DNA from: JAJZQD01 sp021847735
Lineage (GTDB): Bacteria > Bacillota > Thermincolia > Thermincolales > UBA2595
Length of the DNA stretch: 15,583 nt
Reading direction: 5' to 3'
Assembly: GCA_027324025.1 (NCBI GenBank)
Contig: DAHVYW010000124.1
Location: forward strand, 1-15,583
The notes under the pieces were generated by a model, which was not told the origin of the DNA, searched no databases, and saw only the letters and a program-made list of their open reading frames with translations. The translations under genes were made by a program, and so were the position numbers. This document shows, piece after piece, positions 5,555-11,040 of the stretch (position 1 is its first letter; the number at the start of each line of letters is the position of its first letter).

Positions 5555-7396
5555 CTATACCCGCAGGTTAATGCGAAACAACCCGGGGGTTTCCTGTTTG
5601 TCACCAGGCAGAAACCCGTTTTTTTCTGCCTCCAAATCTAATTTTGAAGGGAGCATGGTCACCTGGTATTTCATCTCTTCCAGCCGCTTCACCAGAGTAT
5701 TCCCGGCATTATCGATAAGTTTAAGGGCCGCCTCATTGTCAGATGCAAACCGAACCGTGAGGCTGCCGGCATTCACCTGAACCTCACATTTAACCAGTCC
5801 CAAACTGGGTGTCTGCAGCTTAACTTCCACCCGGCAGGAGGTAAAATCCCGTTTTTTACTCTTGTTGTCATAGCGGTAATTTACCAACATGCGGAGGGGT
5901 TCCTCGTAATTATCAAACCTTATTGATGAATGCATCATAATAAAGTTGTCACGGATGGTCTCAGCTTTGTTATTGAAGTTTTGCACAATTTCAAGTTTAG
6001 ACATCACGTTCTTGGTTAGTTGAATTAATTCACCATATTCCTGCTTGCCTGTTTCGCTTAAGGATTTCGATATTTTGTCTAGCAGCGGGAGCAGGTCAGG
6101 CTTTTGGGGCCCGTCCTTTCCGCCTTGCTCAAAAACATTATTTATCTTAGTTAATACCTGTTCCTTTGTCGCTTTATCCATTACCGTATTTTTGTCTATC
6201 AACTCAGTCAACCGGTTGGCAATGACTTCACCGGACCTTGCGCTATCCCGCCCCGGCATAGGTGGTTCGGCAACAGTAGACTGCTCTTTTCCCAACGGCG
6301 GGTTGGGCTGCCCGGCATCTGCCTTAGCAACACCTGGTTGTGCACTGTCCGGCATAGACTGGGATGTACCGGCAGGTGTGGGCTGGGACGTGCCGGCAGG
6401 TGTGGGCTGGGATGTGCCGGCAGGTGTGGGCTGGGATGTGCCGGCAGGTGTGGGCTGGGATGTGCCGGCAGGTGTGGGCTGGGACGTGCCGGCAGTCGTC
6501 AACATCGCACCTGTCTTTCCGCCCTGCTGGGTTAAACCGGAGGGCATCGTGTCAGTCCGGGATGCCTGGGATTCACTAATGTTCCGCCCTATTTCAGGTT
6601 GTACGGCTCCCGGCTGGCTGCCGGGCAGGCCTTTTGGCGCGGCAAGTTCGGACATCTTCCCTTGCGGCTGGGAAGAATCGGGCATCAACTGTCGGAAAAT
6701 ATCTGCAATTTTCTGGGTAACCGTCTCCTGCCCGTCATTCCCCAACAGCTGCAGGTTTTGTAACGCCCGGTTGACTTCTGCGGCTAATTGGCCTAAATCG
6801 CTGCCTGGCTTGGTTGTTGCGGCCAGGTGCTGTGTTTCGGTGAGCAGCTTGGTCATTTCGGCCTGCAGGTAACTTATATCAGTAAACAACCCTTTGACAT
6901 TTTGATACATCTCCTGGTTGAGAGGAATCCCCTGATTACGCATGAACACCGGGACCCACATATCCTGGTCGGAAATGCTTAGGGCGTGGGCAAAGGTCGA
7001 AAGCAACCGGGCGGTTTCCTGGGTTAACGGCATCTCCTGTTTAATCATTTCGCTTAACAACCGCAAGTTTATCCCATCATCGGTAAGCCCAAGTTTAGTC
7101 AGAATGTTCTTCAATGTCTCCCCGGCGATACCTTCCTGGTTTCCTGTCAGCACCTTTAGGAAAATCTGACCGTCCTTTTCCCCTTCCACCATGCATTTTA
7201 ACCTTTGCCCGGCCGGGACTTCAGTCTCGAGCTTGGCCAGAATATCTTTGCCCTGGTATGTCAGCAGAGCCATATCGCCTTGAATCTCCTTCAGGATAAG
7301 ACTGATGACCTGACCTGGAGAAAGTTCTACGGTGTCGGTATTGTCGACTGCCTTTAGCAGGCTGATCATTATTTGTTGAATATCCGCCGTGTTCAT
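5555..7396 (-). CDS. FliK/YlqG-like hook-length-type protein
   Basis: This 613-residue protein has an N-terminal region (MNTADIQQIMISLLKAV, then VIMILK-like strands around GDMALLTYQG) and helical middle parts. It then has a low-complexity linker rich in Pro, Thr, Ser and Gln with five copies of an 8-residue repeat (PTPAGTSQ). A C-terminal domain of about 130 residues (MLVNYRYD, VEVKLQTPSLGLVKCEVQV, LTVRFASDNEAAL) resembles the FliK C-terminal fold. FliK measures hook length and switches export through FlhB; the next gene is a FlhB C-terminal domain, 23 bases on. This supports a functional pair, as ylqG-ylqH in Bacillus. The start at 7396 is preferred because GGGGG (7404-7408) lies 7 bases upstream. 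An ATG at 7423 would add nine residues with a poor ribosome site. Confidence 0.8.
   Translation of the reverse strand: MNTADIQQIMISLLKAVDNTDTVELSPGQVISLILKEIQGDMALLTYQGKDILAKLETEVPAGQRLKCMVEGEKDGQIFLKVLTGNQEGIAGETLKNILTKLGLTDDGINLRLLSEMIKQEMPLTQETARLLSTFAHALSISDQDMWVPVFMRNQGIPLNQEMYQNVKGLFTDISYLQAEMTKLLTETQHLAATTKPGSDLGQLAAEVNRALQNLQLLGNDGQETVTQKIADIFRQLMPDSSQPQGKMSELAAPKGLPGSQPGAVQPEIGRNISESQASRTDTMPSGLTQQGGKTGAMLTTAGTSQPTPAGTSQPTPAGTSQPTPAGTSQPTPAGTSQPTPAGTSQSMPDSAQPGVAKADAGQPNPPLGKEQSTVAEPPMPGRDSARSGEVIANRLTELIDKNTVMDKATKEQVLTKINNVFEQGGKDGPQKPDLLPLLDKISKSLSETGKQEYGELIQLTKNVMSKLEIVQNFNNKAETIRDNFIMMHSSIRFDNYEEPLRMLVNYRYDNKSKKRDFTSCRVEVKLQTPSLGLVKCEVQVNAGSLTVRFASDNEAALKLIDNAGNTLVKRLEEMKYQVTMLPSKLDLEAEKNGFLPGDKQETPGLFRINLRV
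6360..6495. repeat. 24-bp tandem repeat array in the YlqG-like gene
   Basis: Five full 24-bp units (starting at 6360, 6384, 6408, 6432 and 6456) and a 16-base partial unit repeat TGGGATGTGCCGGCAGGTGT plus GGGC with few changes (GAT/GAC, one TAC). The period is a multiple of three, so the frame is kept and the protein gains PTPAGTSQ copies. Such near-identical units usually expand and contract by replication slippage. Confidence 0.95.
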
Positions 7397-7435
7397 TTCA
7401 ATACCCCCATATTCCGATGACATTTGAGGAAAATC

Positions 7436-7729
7436 CTACACCCGCCAGTGAATCACCCTGGAACGATGGTAGGCCTCCTCACCCTTGAGGCATTTTAGGA
7501 AATAAAGCATTTCTTCGGTATCCGGATAAAACCGCTGCATTAAAGGCTCGGTATCATGAAAATACTGCAGGGACCTCAAAACATCCTCTAACAGTGTCTT
7601 ATATCCAGGTTCGTACTCCAGTTCTTCCAACAGGAGGTCCAAGGCCCACCAGCCGGTATCTTCCCTGGTTGTCCGGCCTGCCAGCATTTTTTCCATCCGG
7701 TCAATAACATCCTGTCTGCTAACTTCCAC
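7436..7729 (-). CDS. Conserved-looking small acidic protein, unknown function
   Basis: This 97-residue protein is not assigned to a family. It is predicted to be almost all helix and is rich in Glu, Leu and aromatic residues (EVSRQDVIDRMEKMLAG, GWWALDLLLEELEYEPGY, LQYFHDTEPLMQRFYPD, MLYFLKCLKGEEAYHRS). It has no signal peptide or membrane segment. The frame opens with a GTG at 7741, but that codon lies inside the AGGAGG ribosome site (7741-7746), so the GTG at 7729 is the more likely start. The stop is 39 bases before the YlqG-like start, so the two may be cotranscribed. A helical partner or immunity-type protein is possible but unsupported. Confidence 0.65.
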   Translation of the reverse strand: MEVSRQDVIDRMEKMLAGRTTREDTGWWALDLLLEELEYEPGYKTLLEDVLRSLQYFHDTEPLMQRFYPDTEEMLYFLKCLKGEEAYHRSRVIHWRV

Positions 7730-7807
7730 TACCGGGAACACCTCCTGCTCTTAATTGGTATTACTACATCTTTCGCGGTTTTCCTTCCGGCGGTATAGGA
7801 AGTCCCC

Positions 7808-7834
7808 AAATAAAAAAGGCGGCCTGAGCCGTCC
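7808..7834 (-). terminator. Terminator of the membrane protein gene
   Basis: On the minus strand GGACGGC (7828-7834) pairs with GCCGCC (7818-7823) around TCAG, with one bulged A. TTTTTTATTT follows. It lies 14 bases past the stop of the gene at 7848-8429 and separates it from the YlqG-type cluster. Confidence 0.85.
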
Positions 7835-7847
7835 GGGTTGTCCCTTG

Positions 7848-8429
7848 TCAGTGAAGCTTTGTACCTAAATATATGCTTACTGCCAGGAATATTACCAATG
7901 CCAGGCTAAGCACAAAAAAGGATAGCATGTAGTTGCCCTTCCACAGCAGTATTTCTTTCGTATAATCACATAAGGTTTTTCTCGTACCCTCATCGGCGGT
8001 TATATCCGGCATCCTCGTTAAAACTTCCTGTAAAACCTCTCCGTTTTCACAGCTTAAGGGGTTTATGTCCAGGTCAACCCCCATGGTTTTTCCCTCCTGG
8101 TCAAAACGCAAAGTCAACAGGTATCCTACCCGGGTCGTTGCCAGACTGATGTCCCTGATGCTGTCCAAAGGTACTTCAAGCTCAAGCTTGTTAATGATAG
8201 GAAAGGACATATACATCTGTTTGCGGGACAATAACAGGTTACCTTCGGAAATAGTCATCCGCTGGGTTTGGATCTTCAGGATTTGGTTTGCTATCGCCCA
8301 TAAGACAAGGTACATAAGGCCAAAATTGAGGCCATACAGAACGGCAAGAGTTACAGGGTAGTGCAGTATATAGGCACCACCTAAAAACAGAATAAACGGG
8401 ACAACCAGGATTACCAAAAGAAGCGGCAT
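7848..8429 (-). CDS. Membrane protein with PH-like middle domain
   Basis: This 193-residue protein has two N-terminal membrane helices (about residues 2-22 and 28-50: LLLVILVVPFILFLGGAYIL, then VLYGLNFGLMYLVLWAIAN). A soluble part of about 110 residues contains MTISEGNLLLSR, LELEVPLDSIRDISLATTRVGY and LLTLRF, the strand pattern of bacterial PH-like domains. A C-terminal helix follows (about 167-188, LSFFVLSLALVIFLAVSIYL). No specific family name is recognised and the function is unknown. The ATG follows TTGGAGGGATCACA, a good ribosome site. The gene has its own promoter (8468-8496) and terminator (7808-7834), so it is a single-gene unit. Confidence 0.72.
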   Translation of the reverse strand: MPLLLVILVVPFILFLGGAYILHYPVTLAVLYGLNFGLMYLVLWAIANQILKIQTQRMTISEGNLLLSRKQMYMSFPIINKLELEVPLDSIRDISLATTRVGYLLTLRFDQEGKTMGVDLDINPLSCENGEVLQEVLTRMPDITADEGTRKTLCDYTKEILLWKGNYMLSFFVLSLALVIFLAVSIYLGTKLH

Positions 8430-8467
8430 TGTGATCCCTCCAAAGACCCTTTAAATTAGCTTTTCCT

Positions 8468-8496
8468 ATTTTACCATCCTTAGGCTAATTAGTAAA
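8468..8496 (-). promoter_or_regulatory. Promoter of the PH-like membrane protein gene
   Basis: On the minus strand TTTACT (8491-8496), a 17-base spacer and TAAAAT (8468-8473) lie upstream of the ATG at 8429. The leader would be about 32 bases. Confidence 0.7.
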
Positions 8497-8516
8497 CTGT
8501 GGCAAAGAAACAGGTG

Positions 8517-8542
8517 AAAAAACGCGCATTGCAGCGCGTTTT
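8517..8542 (-). terminator. Terminator downstream of the Nudix gene
   Basis: AAAACGCGC (8519-8527) and GCGCGTTTT (8534-8542) form a perfect 9-bp stem with a 6-base loop. On the minus strand a run of six T follows. It lies about 150 bases past the Nudix stop. Its right arm overlaps the -35 box of a plus-strand promoter (8540-8569). Confidence 0.85.
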
Positions 8543-8569
8543 ACATATTTGAACCTACCGGGGTATACA
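8540..8569 (+). promoter_or_regulatory. Candidate promoter of a 33-residue membrane peptide gene
   Basis: TTTACA (8540-8545), an 18-base spacer and TATACA (8564-8569) lie 24 bases before the small plus-strand frame. Five of six -35 bases and four of six -10 bases match the housekeeping consensus. Confidence 0.5.
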
Positions 8570-8592
8570 ATAAGGTCAAAAAGAGGTCTATG

Positions 8593-8694
8593 ATGTCCAC
8601 ACTGACCAAAGTACTCATTTTGTTCCTTGCTTTAACTGCCGGGGTTGTCGCCGGTGCGTTATACGGCACATGGCTCCGGAAGACCCGTCCCTAA
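8593..8694 (+). CDS. Predicted 33-residue single-pass membrane peptide
   Basis: MSTLTKVLILFLALTAGVV starts a 33-residue frame: a short polar head, one hydrophobic helix (about residues 5-24) and a basic tail WLRKTRP, consistent with a positive-inside membrane anchor. AAAGAGG (8580-8586) precedes the second ATG at good spacing, and a promoter candidate lies upstream. The stop codon overlaps the last base of the oppositely oriented Nudix gene at CTAA. No family is recognised. The function could be a membrane regulator or toxin-type peptide, but nothing in the sequence decides this. It could also be chance, although the frame, ribosome site and promoter agree. Confidence 0.5.
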   Translation: MSTLTKVLILFLALTAGVVAGALYGTWLRKTRP

Positions 8695-9077
8695 TCCTTG
8701 CACAGTTCCCTGACGACAGGTATGTCAGCTGTGGCAAACTCGTACCGGGACATCTCACCCGGTTTTACCCATCGAAAATCCTGGCAGTCTACAGCCTGAG
8801 GTTCCCCGGACGTAATTTTGCACGTGTAGCAGAGCAGGATTATATGCTTGGTTTCGTAGTTGTGGGAAACGACCTTGTAAATATCTTTTACCTCAATACT
8901 TATATTAAGTTCCTCCTGAATTTCCCTTTTTAGACAGGCTTCCGGGTCTTCACCTTTTTCCACTTTACCACCAGGGAACTCCCATTTCATCTCCTGATGG
9001 GCTCCCATCTTTCTCTGGGCAATGAGGAACTTGCCTGAATTTTTGATGATTGCCGCTGTAACCACTAGAGTTTCCAT
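8691..9077 (-). CDS. mutT: MutT-type Nudix hydrolase (8-oxo-dGTP diphosphatase)
   Basis: This 128-residue protein holds a Nudix box from residue 37: GGKVEKGEDPEACLKREIQEELNI, which fits Gx5Ex7REUxEExGU except that the late Gly is Asn, a common change. The N-terminal VTAAIIKNSGKFLIAQRK and the WEFPGGK lead-in are typical of MutT. It removes pyrophosphate from oxidised dGTP (or related nucleotides) so that they are not used by the polymerase. Substrate choice cannot be read from the sequence. The ATG has AAAGGATC 8-9 bases upstream. The gene stands alone, with a terminator about 150 bases past its stop. It converges on a tiny membrane peptide frame and shares four bases with it. Confidence 0.9.
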   Translation of the reverse strand: METLVVTAAIIKNSGKFLIAQRKMGAHQEMKWEFPGGKVEKGEDPEACLKREIQEELNISIEVKDIYKVVSHNYETKHIILLCYTCKITSGEPQAVDCQDFRWVKPGEMSRYEFATADIPVVRELCKD

Positions 9078-9155
9078 TTACCAGATCCTTTCATATTGTA
9101 ATTTCAATCTGATTAAATAATATACCCACTGCCCGTTGTTTTCATCTACCAACCC

Positions 9156-9208
9156 AAAAACAGGTCCGGCTGTTTACAGAATACCTGCAGTACAGCGGAC
9201 CTGTTTTG
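9156..9208 (-). terminator. Terminator of the HD-GYP gene
   Basis: AAAACAGGTCCG (from 9157) and CGGACCTGTTTT (to 9207) form a stem of about 16 bp with one bulge, around an 18-base loop. On the minus strand it begins right after the HD-GYP stop and is followed by TTTTTGGG. Confidence 0.88.
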
Positions 9209-10363
9209 TTAAGCGTTGGCTTGAGCCATCAAACCGGCCGGTACAGCCGTTCTCTGCTCTTCAAATATTTTGTGAAGGTAAGAGGGAATTGTATCATCTT
9301 CAACTATTCTCAAAACCCTCAGCTCTTTTTCATTACGAAGGTCAACTTCCAGATAGTTTCGGTTGGCCTGAACCCGTTTGCTTTTATCTGTTAGGATTCT
9401 GATTACCGGTCTGGAGGTCTCGGGCCGGTTGTTACCGGCTACTACCCCTATCTCGCCGGTGTTAAGTTCAACCAGTGACCCGGTGGGATATATGGCGATA
9501 TTTTTCAAAAAGATATCTGTCAGGTCCGTATCCACACGTTTACCTGTTTCGGTCTTCATCAATTCTATGGCAGCGCTGTACGAATGGGACTTGCGGTGCC
9601 GTCTCTCCGAGGTCAGGGCGTCAAAACGGTCTGCGATTGCCACAATTCTGGCAAACTCGCAAATGTCAGCCTTTTTCAACGACCGGGGGTACCCTGTCCC
9701 GTCAATACATTCGTGGTGTTGAAAAGCAACATGGGTAGACAACAGGTTTATATCCTTTTGCTCCCTAAGCAGGCTAAAACCGTCTATACTGTGCTGTTTA
9801 ATTTTTTCGAAATCGGAAGTCGCCAGTTTGCCCAATTTTTCAACTAACTGTTTGTCCACAAATACCATCCCTATGTCATGGAGAAGAGCCCCGATTCCCA
9901 AATCCCGCAGCTGCAGCTCGTTATAGTCCAGCATTAGACCCACCCGCAAAGTCATGATGCATACGTTTATGCTGTGTGCGTAAAGGTAAGAGTCAAACGA
10001 CCGGATATCGGGAAATTCAAACAAATTCTTGCGGTTTTGCAGTATTTCGTCGACAAACTCGTTGACAAGGGACTTTACCGCCCCTGTATCAACCCTCTTG
10101 TATTTCTGGGTTTCCTCGAAAATGTGCCTCAAGGTCACCATCCCGTCAGTTCTGGCCTTGTCTGAAACAGTTTCGGGATAAGTTAAACCGTGGCAATAGT
10201 TCTCTTCAACCAAAATTGCGGGATATCCCAGGGCTTGCAGCCTCTTCAGATAATTGGCGTTCAATTGAGCCCCACCAGCAAGTAAAACGTGACCATTAGG
10301 TGAAAAAACCGTTTTGCCCAGGATCATTCCCGGCAGCACTTTACTAATGAGCATTTTTCGCAT
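9209..10363 (-). CDS. HD-GYP domain protein, predicted c-di-GMP phosphodiesterase
   Basis: This 384-residue protein has an N-terminal region (about 1-110, with a start typical of such proteins: MLISKVLPGMILGKTVFSPNG). An HD-GYP domain follows with all landmark residues: His130, HDIGM at 162-166, His191, His211, HHECIDGTGYP at 216-226, and ARIVAIADRFDALTS at 238-252. HD-GYP enzymes hydrolyse c-di-GMP to pGpG or GMP and bind metals through the HD and H residues. The C-terminal 110 residues include an IYPTGSLVELNTGEIGVV segment seen in related proteins. The start at 10363 follows GGGGTGG at 7 bases. A longer frame to 10408 is rejected because it begins inside the riboswitch terminator. Expression is probably controlled by the GEMM riboswitch upstream. 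Confidence 0.93.
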   Translation of the reverse strand: MRKMLISKVLPGMILGKTVFSPNGHVLLAGGAQLNANYLKRLQALGYPAILVEENYCHGLTYPETVSDKARTDGMVTLRHIFEETQKYKRVDTGAVKSLVNEFVDEILQNRKNLFEFPDIRSFDSYLYAHSINVCIMTLRVGLMLDYNELQLRDLGIGALLHDIGMVFVDKQLVEKLGKLATSDFEKIKQHSIDGFSLLREQKDINLLSTHVAFQHHECIDGTGYPRSLKKADICEFARIVAIADRFDALTSERRHRKSHSYSAAIELMKTETGKRVDTDLTDIFLKNIAIYPTGSLVELNTGEIGVVAGNNRPETSRPVIRILTDKSKRVQANRNYLEVDLRNEKELRVLRIVEDDTIPSYLHKIFEEQRTAVPAGLMAQANA

Positions 10364-10384
10364 ACGGTACCACCCCTGTCCCAC

Positions 10385-10420
10385 TAAAAAAACCGCCTGG
10401 CTTGCCAAAGAAGCAGACGG
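10385..10420 (-). terminator. Riboswitch expression-platform terminator
   Basis: On the minus strand CCGTCTG (10414-10420) pairs with CAGGCGG (10393-10399), extended by CTT/AAG around a 7-base loop. TTTTTTTA follows at once. It sits between the c-di-GMP aptamer and the HD-GYP ribosome site, so premature termination would block the gene. Its loop strand TTGGCAA (minus) is complementary to TTGCCAA inside the aptamer (10442-10448), a ready alternative pairing. Confidence 0.88.
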
Positions 10421-10517
10421 ATAATACCCATCGCCGGCAACTTGGCAATCATAGCAAATGCTTTAGACCCAAAGTTTTGCGCCCCACCCTTTCGGGAGGT
10501 TTGCCCTTAGCATAAGT
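10421..10517 (-). ncRNA. Cyclic di-GMP-I riboswitch (GEMM-I) aptamer
   Basis: The minus strand from about 10512 reads AGGGCAAACC, then a short stem capped by GAAA, then GGTGGGGCGCAAA, GGGTCTAAAGC and TATGATTGCCAAGTTGCCGG. These are the conserved blocks of the GEMM-I family: the AGGGCAAACC strand, the GNRA tetraloop on its helix, the GGGRCGCAAA return strand, the CUAA tetraloop receptor, and the terminal GCCxxGUUGCC. The third G of AGGG is kept, as in c-di-GMP rather than 3',3'-cGAMP binders, though that assignment needs testing. The exact 5' edge is approximate. It lies directly upstream of an HD-GYP gene and is followed by a terminator. Confidence 0.92.
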
Positions 10518-10582
10518 TTTTATCAGTTATTATTCTATACGTATCGGACAATTCCTTTTATTGGGTGGGGTTAACAATAATT

Positions 10583-10777
10583 TTAAAAATTGCCGCTAAA
10601 AAGGCTGTTGCATACAAAATTGTTGTACTTTTTCATGTATTCGACAATAAGACAATCCAGTTCACAACTCTTGGAATATACATCCGGGTCGTTAATCCCT
10701 TTTGTTTTGACCAGGATGTACATCTCTCTTTGAATTTGTTTGATTCTTTTCTTAATATCCCGACGGGTGTCCCACAT
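10583..10777 (-). CDS. Spo0E-family aspartyl-phosphate phosphatase
   Basis: This 64-residue protein has the length and signature of Spo0E/YisI/YnzD-type phosphatases: two helices, with SCELDCLIVEYMKK carrying the S-x-x-LD-x-x-I motif in the second. The first helix is DIKKRIKQIQREMYILV. These proteins remove phosphate from Spo0A~P and so restrain entry into sporulation. The start ATG at 10777 is fixed by GGAGGT (10784-10789) at 6 bases. The frame stays open upstream to 10954, but that stretch holds Spo0A boxes and a hairpin and looks non-coding. Upstream Spo0A boxes suggest feedback from the target of the protein. There is no clear terminator between it and the riboswitch 66 bases downstream. 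Confidence 0.85.
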   Translation of the reverse strand: MWDTRRDIKKRIKQIQREMYILVKTKGINDPDVYSKSCELDCLIVEYMKKYNNFVCNSLFSGNF

Positions 10778-10878
10778 TTTCGTACCTCCACATACTTTTT
10801 TGTAGCTTTCGTACAGGTAGAAAACTGCCATTTTTTGCATTTCTTCGAGAAATTCGGCAAAAATTCCTTCAGAGAAAA

Positions 10879-10900
10879 TGTCGAACGCCGTCGTGTCGAA
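10879..10900 (-). promoter_or_regulatory. Pair of Spo0A boxes upstream of the Spo0E-like gene
   Basis: Two exact TGTCGAA heptamers (plus strand, 10879-10885 and 10894-10900), 15 bases apart, match the established Spo0A site TGNCGAA. They lie about 100-125 bases upstream of the Spo0E-like start on the minus strand. Spo0A~P could activate or repress the gene; the distance allows either. Confidence 0.6.
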
Positions 10901-10922
10901 ACTTTTTTTTATCCCAATTCCA

Positions 10923-11025
10923 AGACTCCACCTTCTATAAGGTGGAGTTTCCACTTTTCTGCTTCAGTGGGGGTAGAGTCCCCCCACTGAAGTTTCGATG
11001 TTCAGCTTTAGCTGAACGAGTTCAC
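10923..11025 (+). mobile_element. Array of three hairpins, possible IS200/IS605-type end
   Basis: Three perfect or nearly perfect hairpins follow one another: ACTCCACCTT/AAGGTGGAGT (10925-10948, loop CTAT), CTTCAGTGGGGG/CCCCCACTGAAG (10962-10992, 7-base loop) and GTTCAGCT/AGCTGAAC (11000-11017, TT loop). GAGTTCAC follows (11018-11025). A hairpin with a TTTAGC-type loop followed a few bases later by TTCAC is typical of the right ends of IS200/IS605 elements and their TnpB guide RNAs. No transposase or TnpB remains, so it could be a remnant, a gene-less derivative, or just a structured 3' end of the FtsA-like transcript. The orientation given assumes the IS reading. Confidence 0.45.
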
Positions 11026-11040
11026 TTTCTTAAAAATTCT

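Noticed and set aside
6360..6495. CRISPR array
   Set aside because: Units follow head to tail without spacers, keep a 24-base period and the reading frame; they are an in-gene tandem repeat.
6045..6872. 275-codon plus-strand frame with repeated GWDVPAGV
   Set aside because: It is the antisense of the FliK/YlqG-like gene; its repeat is only the complement of the 24-bp array.
9095..9100. TACAAT box upstream of the Nudix gene as a promoter
   Set aside because: A start from this box would fall within the ribosome site and no -35 box lies at proper spacing.
10364..10408. Longer N-terminus for the HD-GYP protein
   Set aside because: The earlier ATG lies inside the riboswitch terminator hairpin and has no ribosome site; the ATG at 10363 has GGGGTGG 7 bases upstream.
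10778..10954. Upstream extension of the Spo0E-like frame
   Set aside because: The stretch contains Spo0A boxes and part of a hairpin, lacks a start with a ribosome site, and would make the protein far longer than the family; GGAGGT fits the ATG at 10777.
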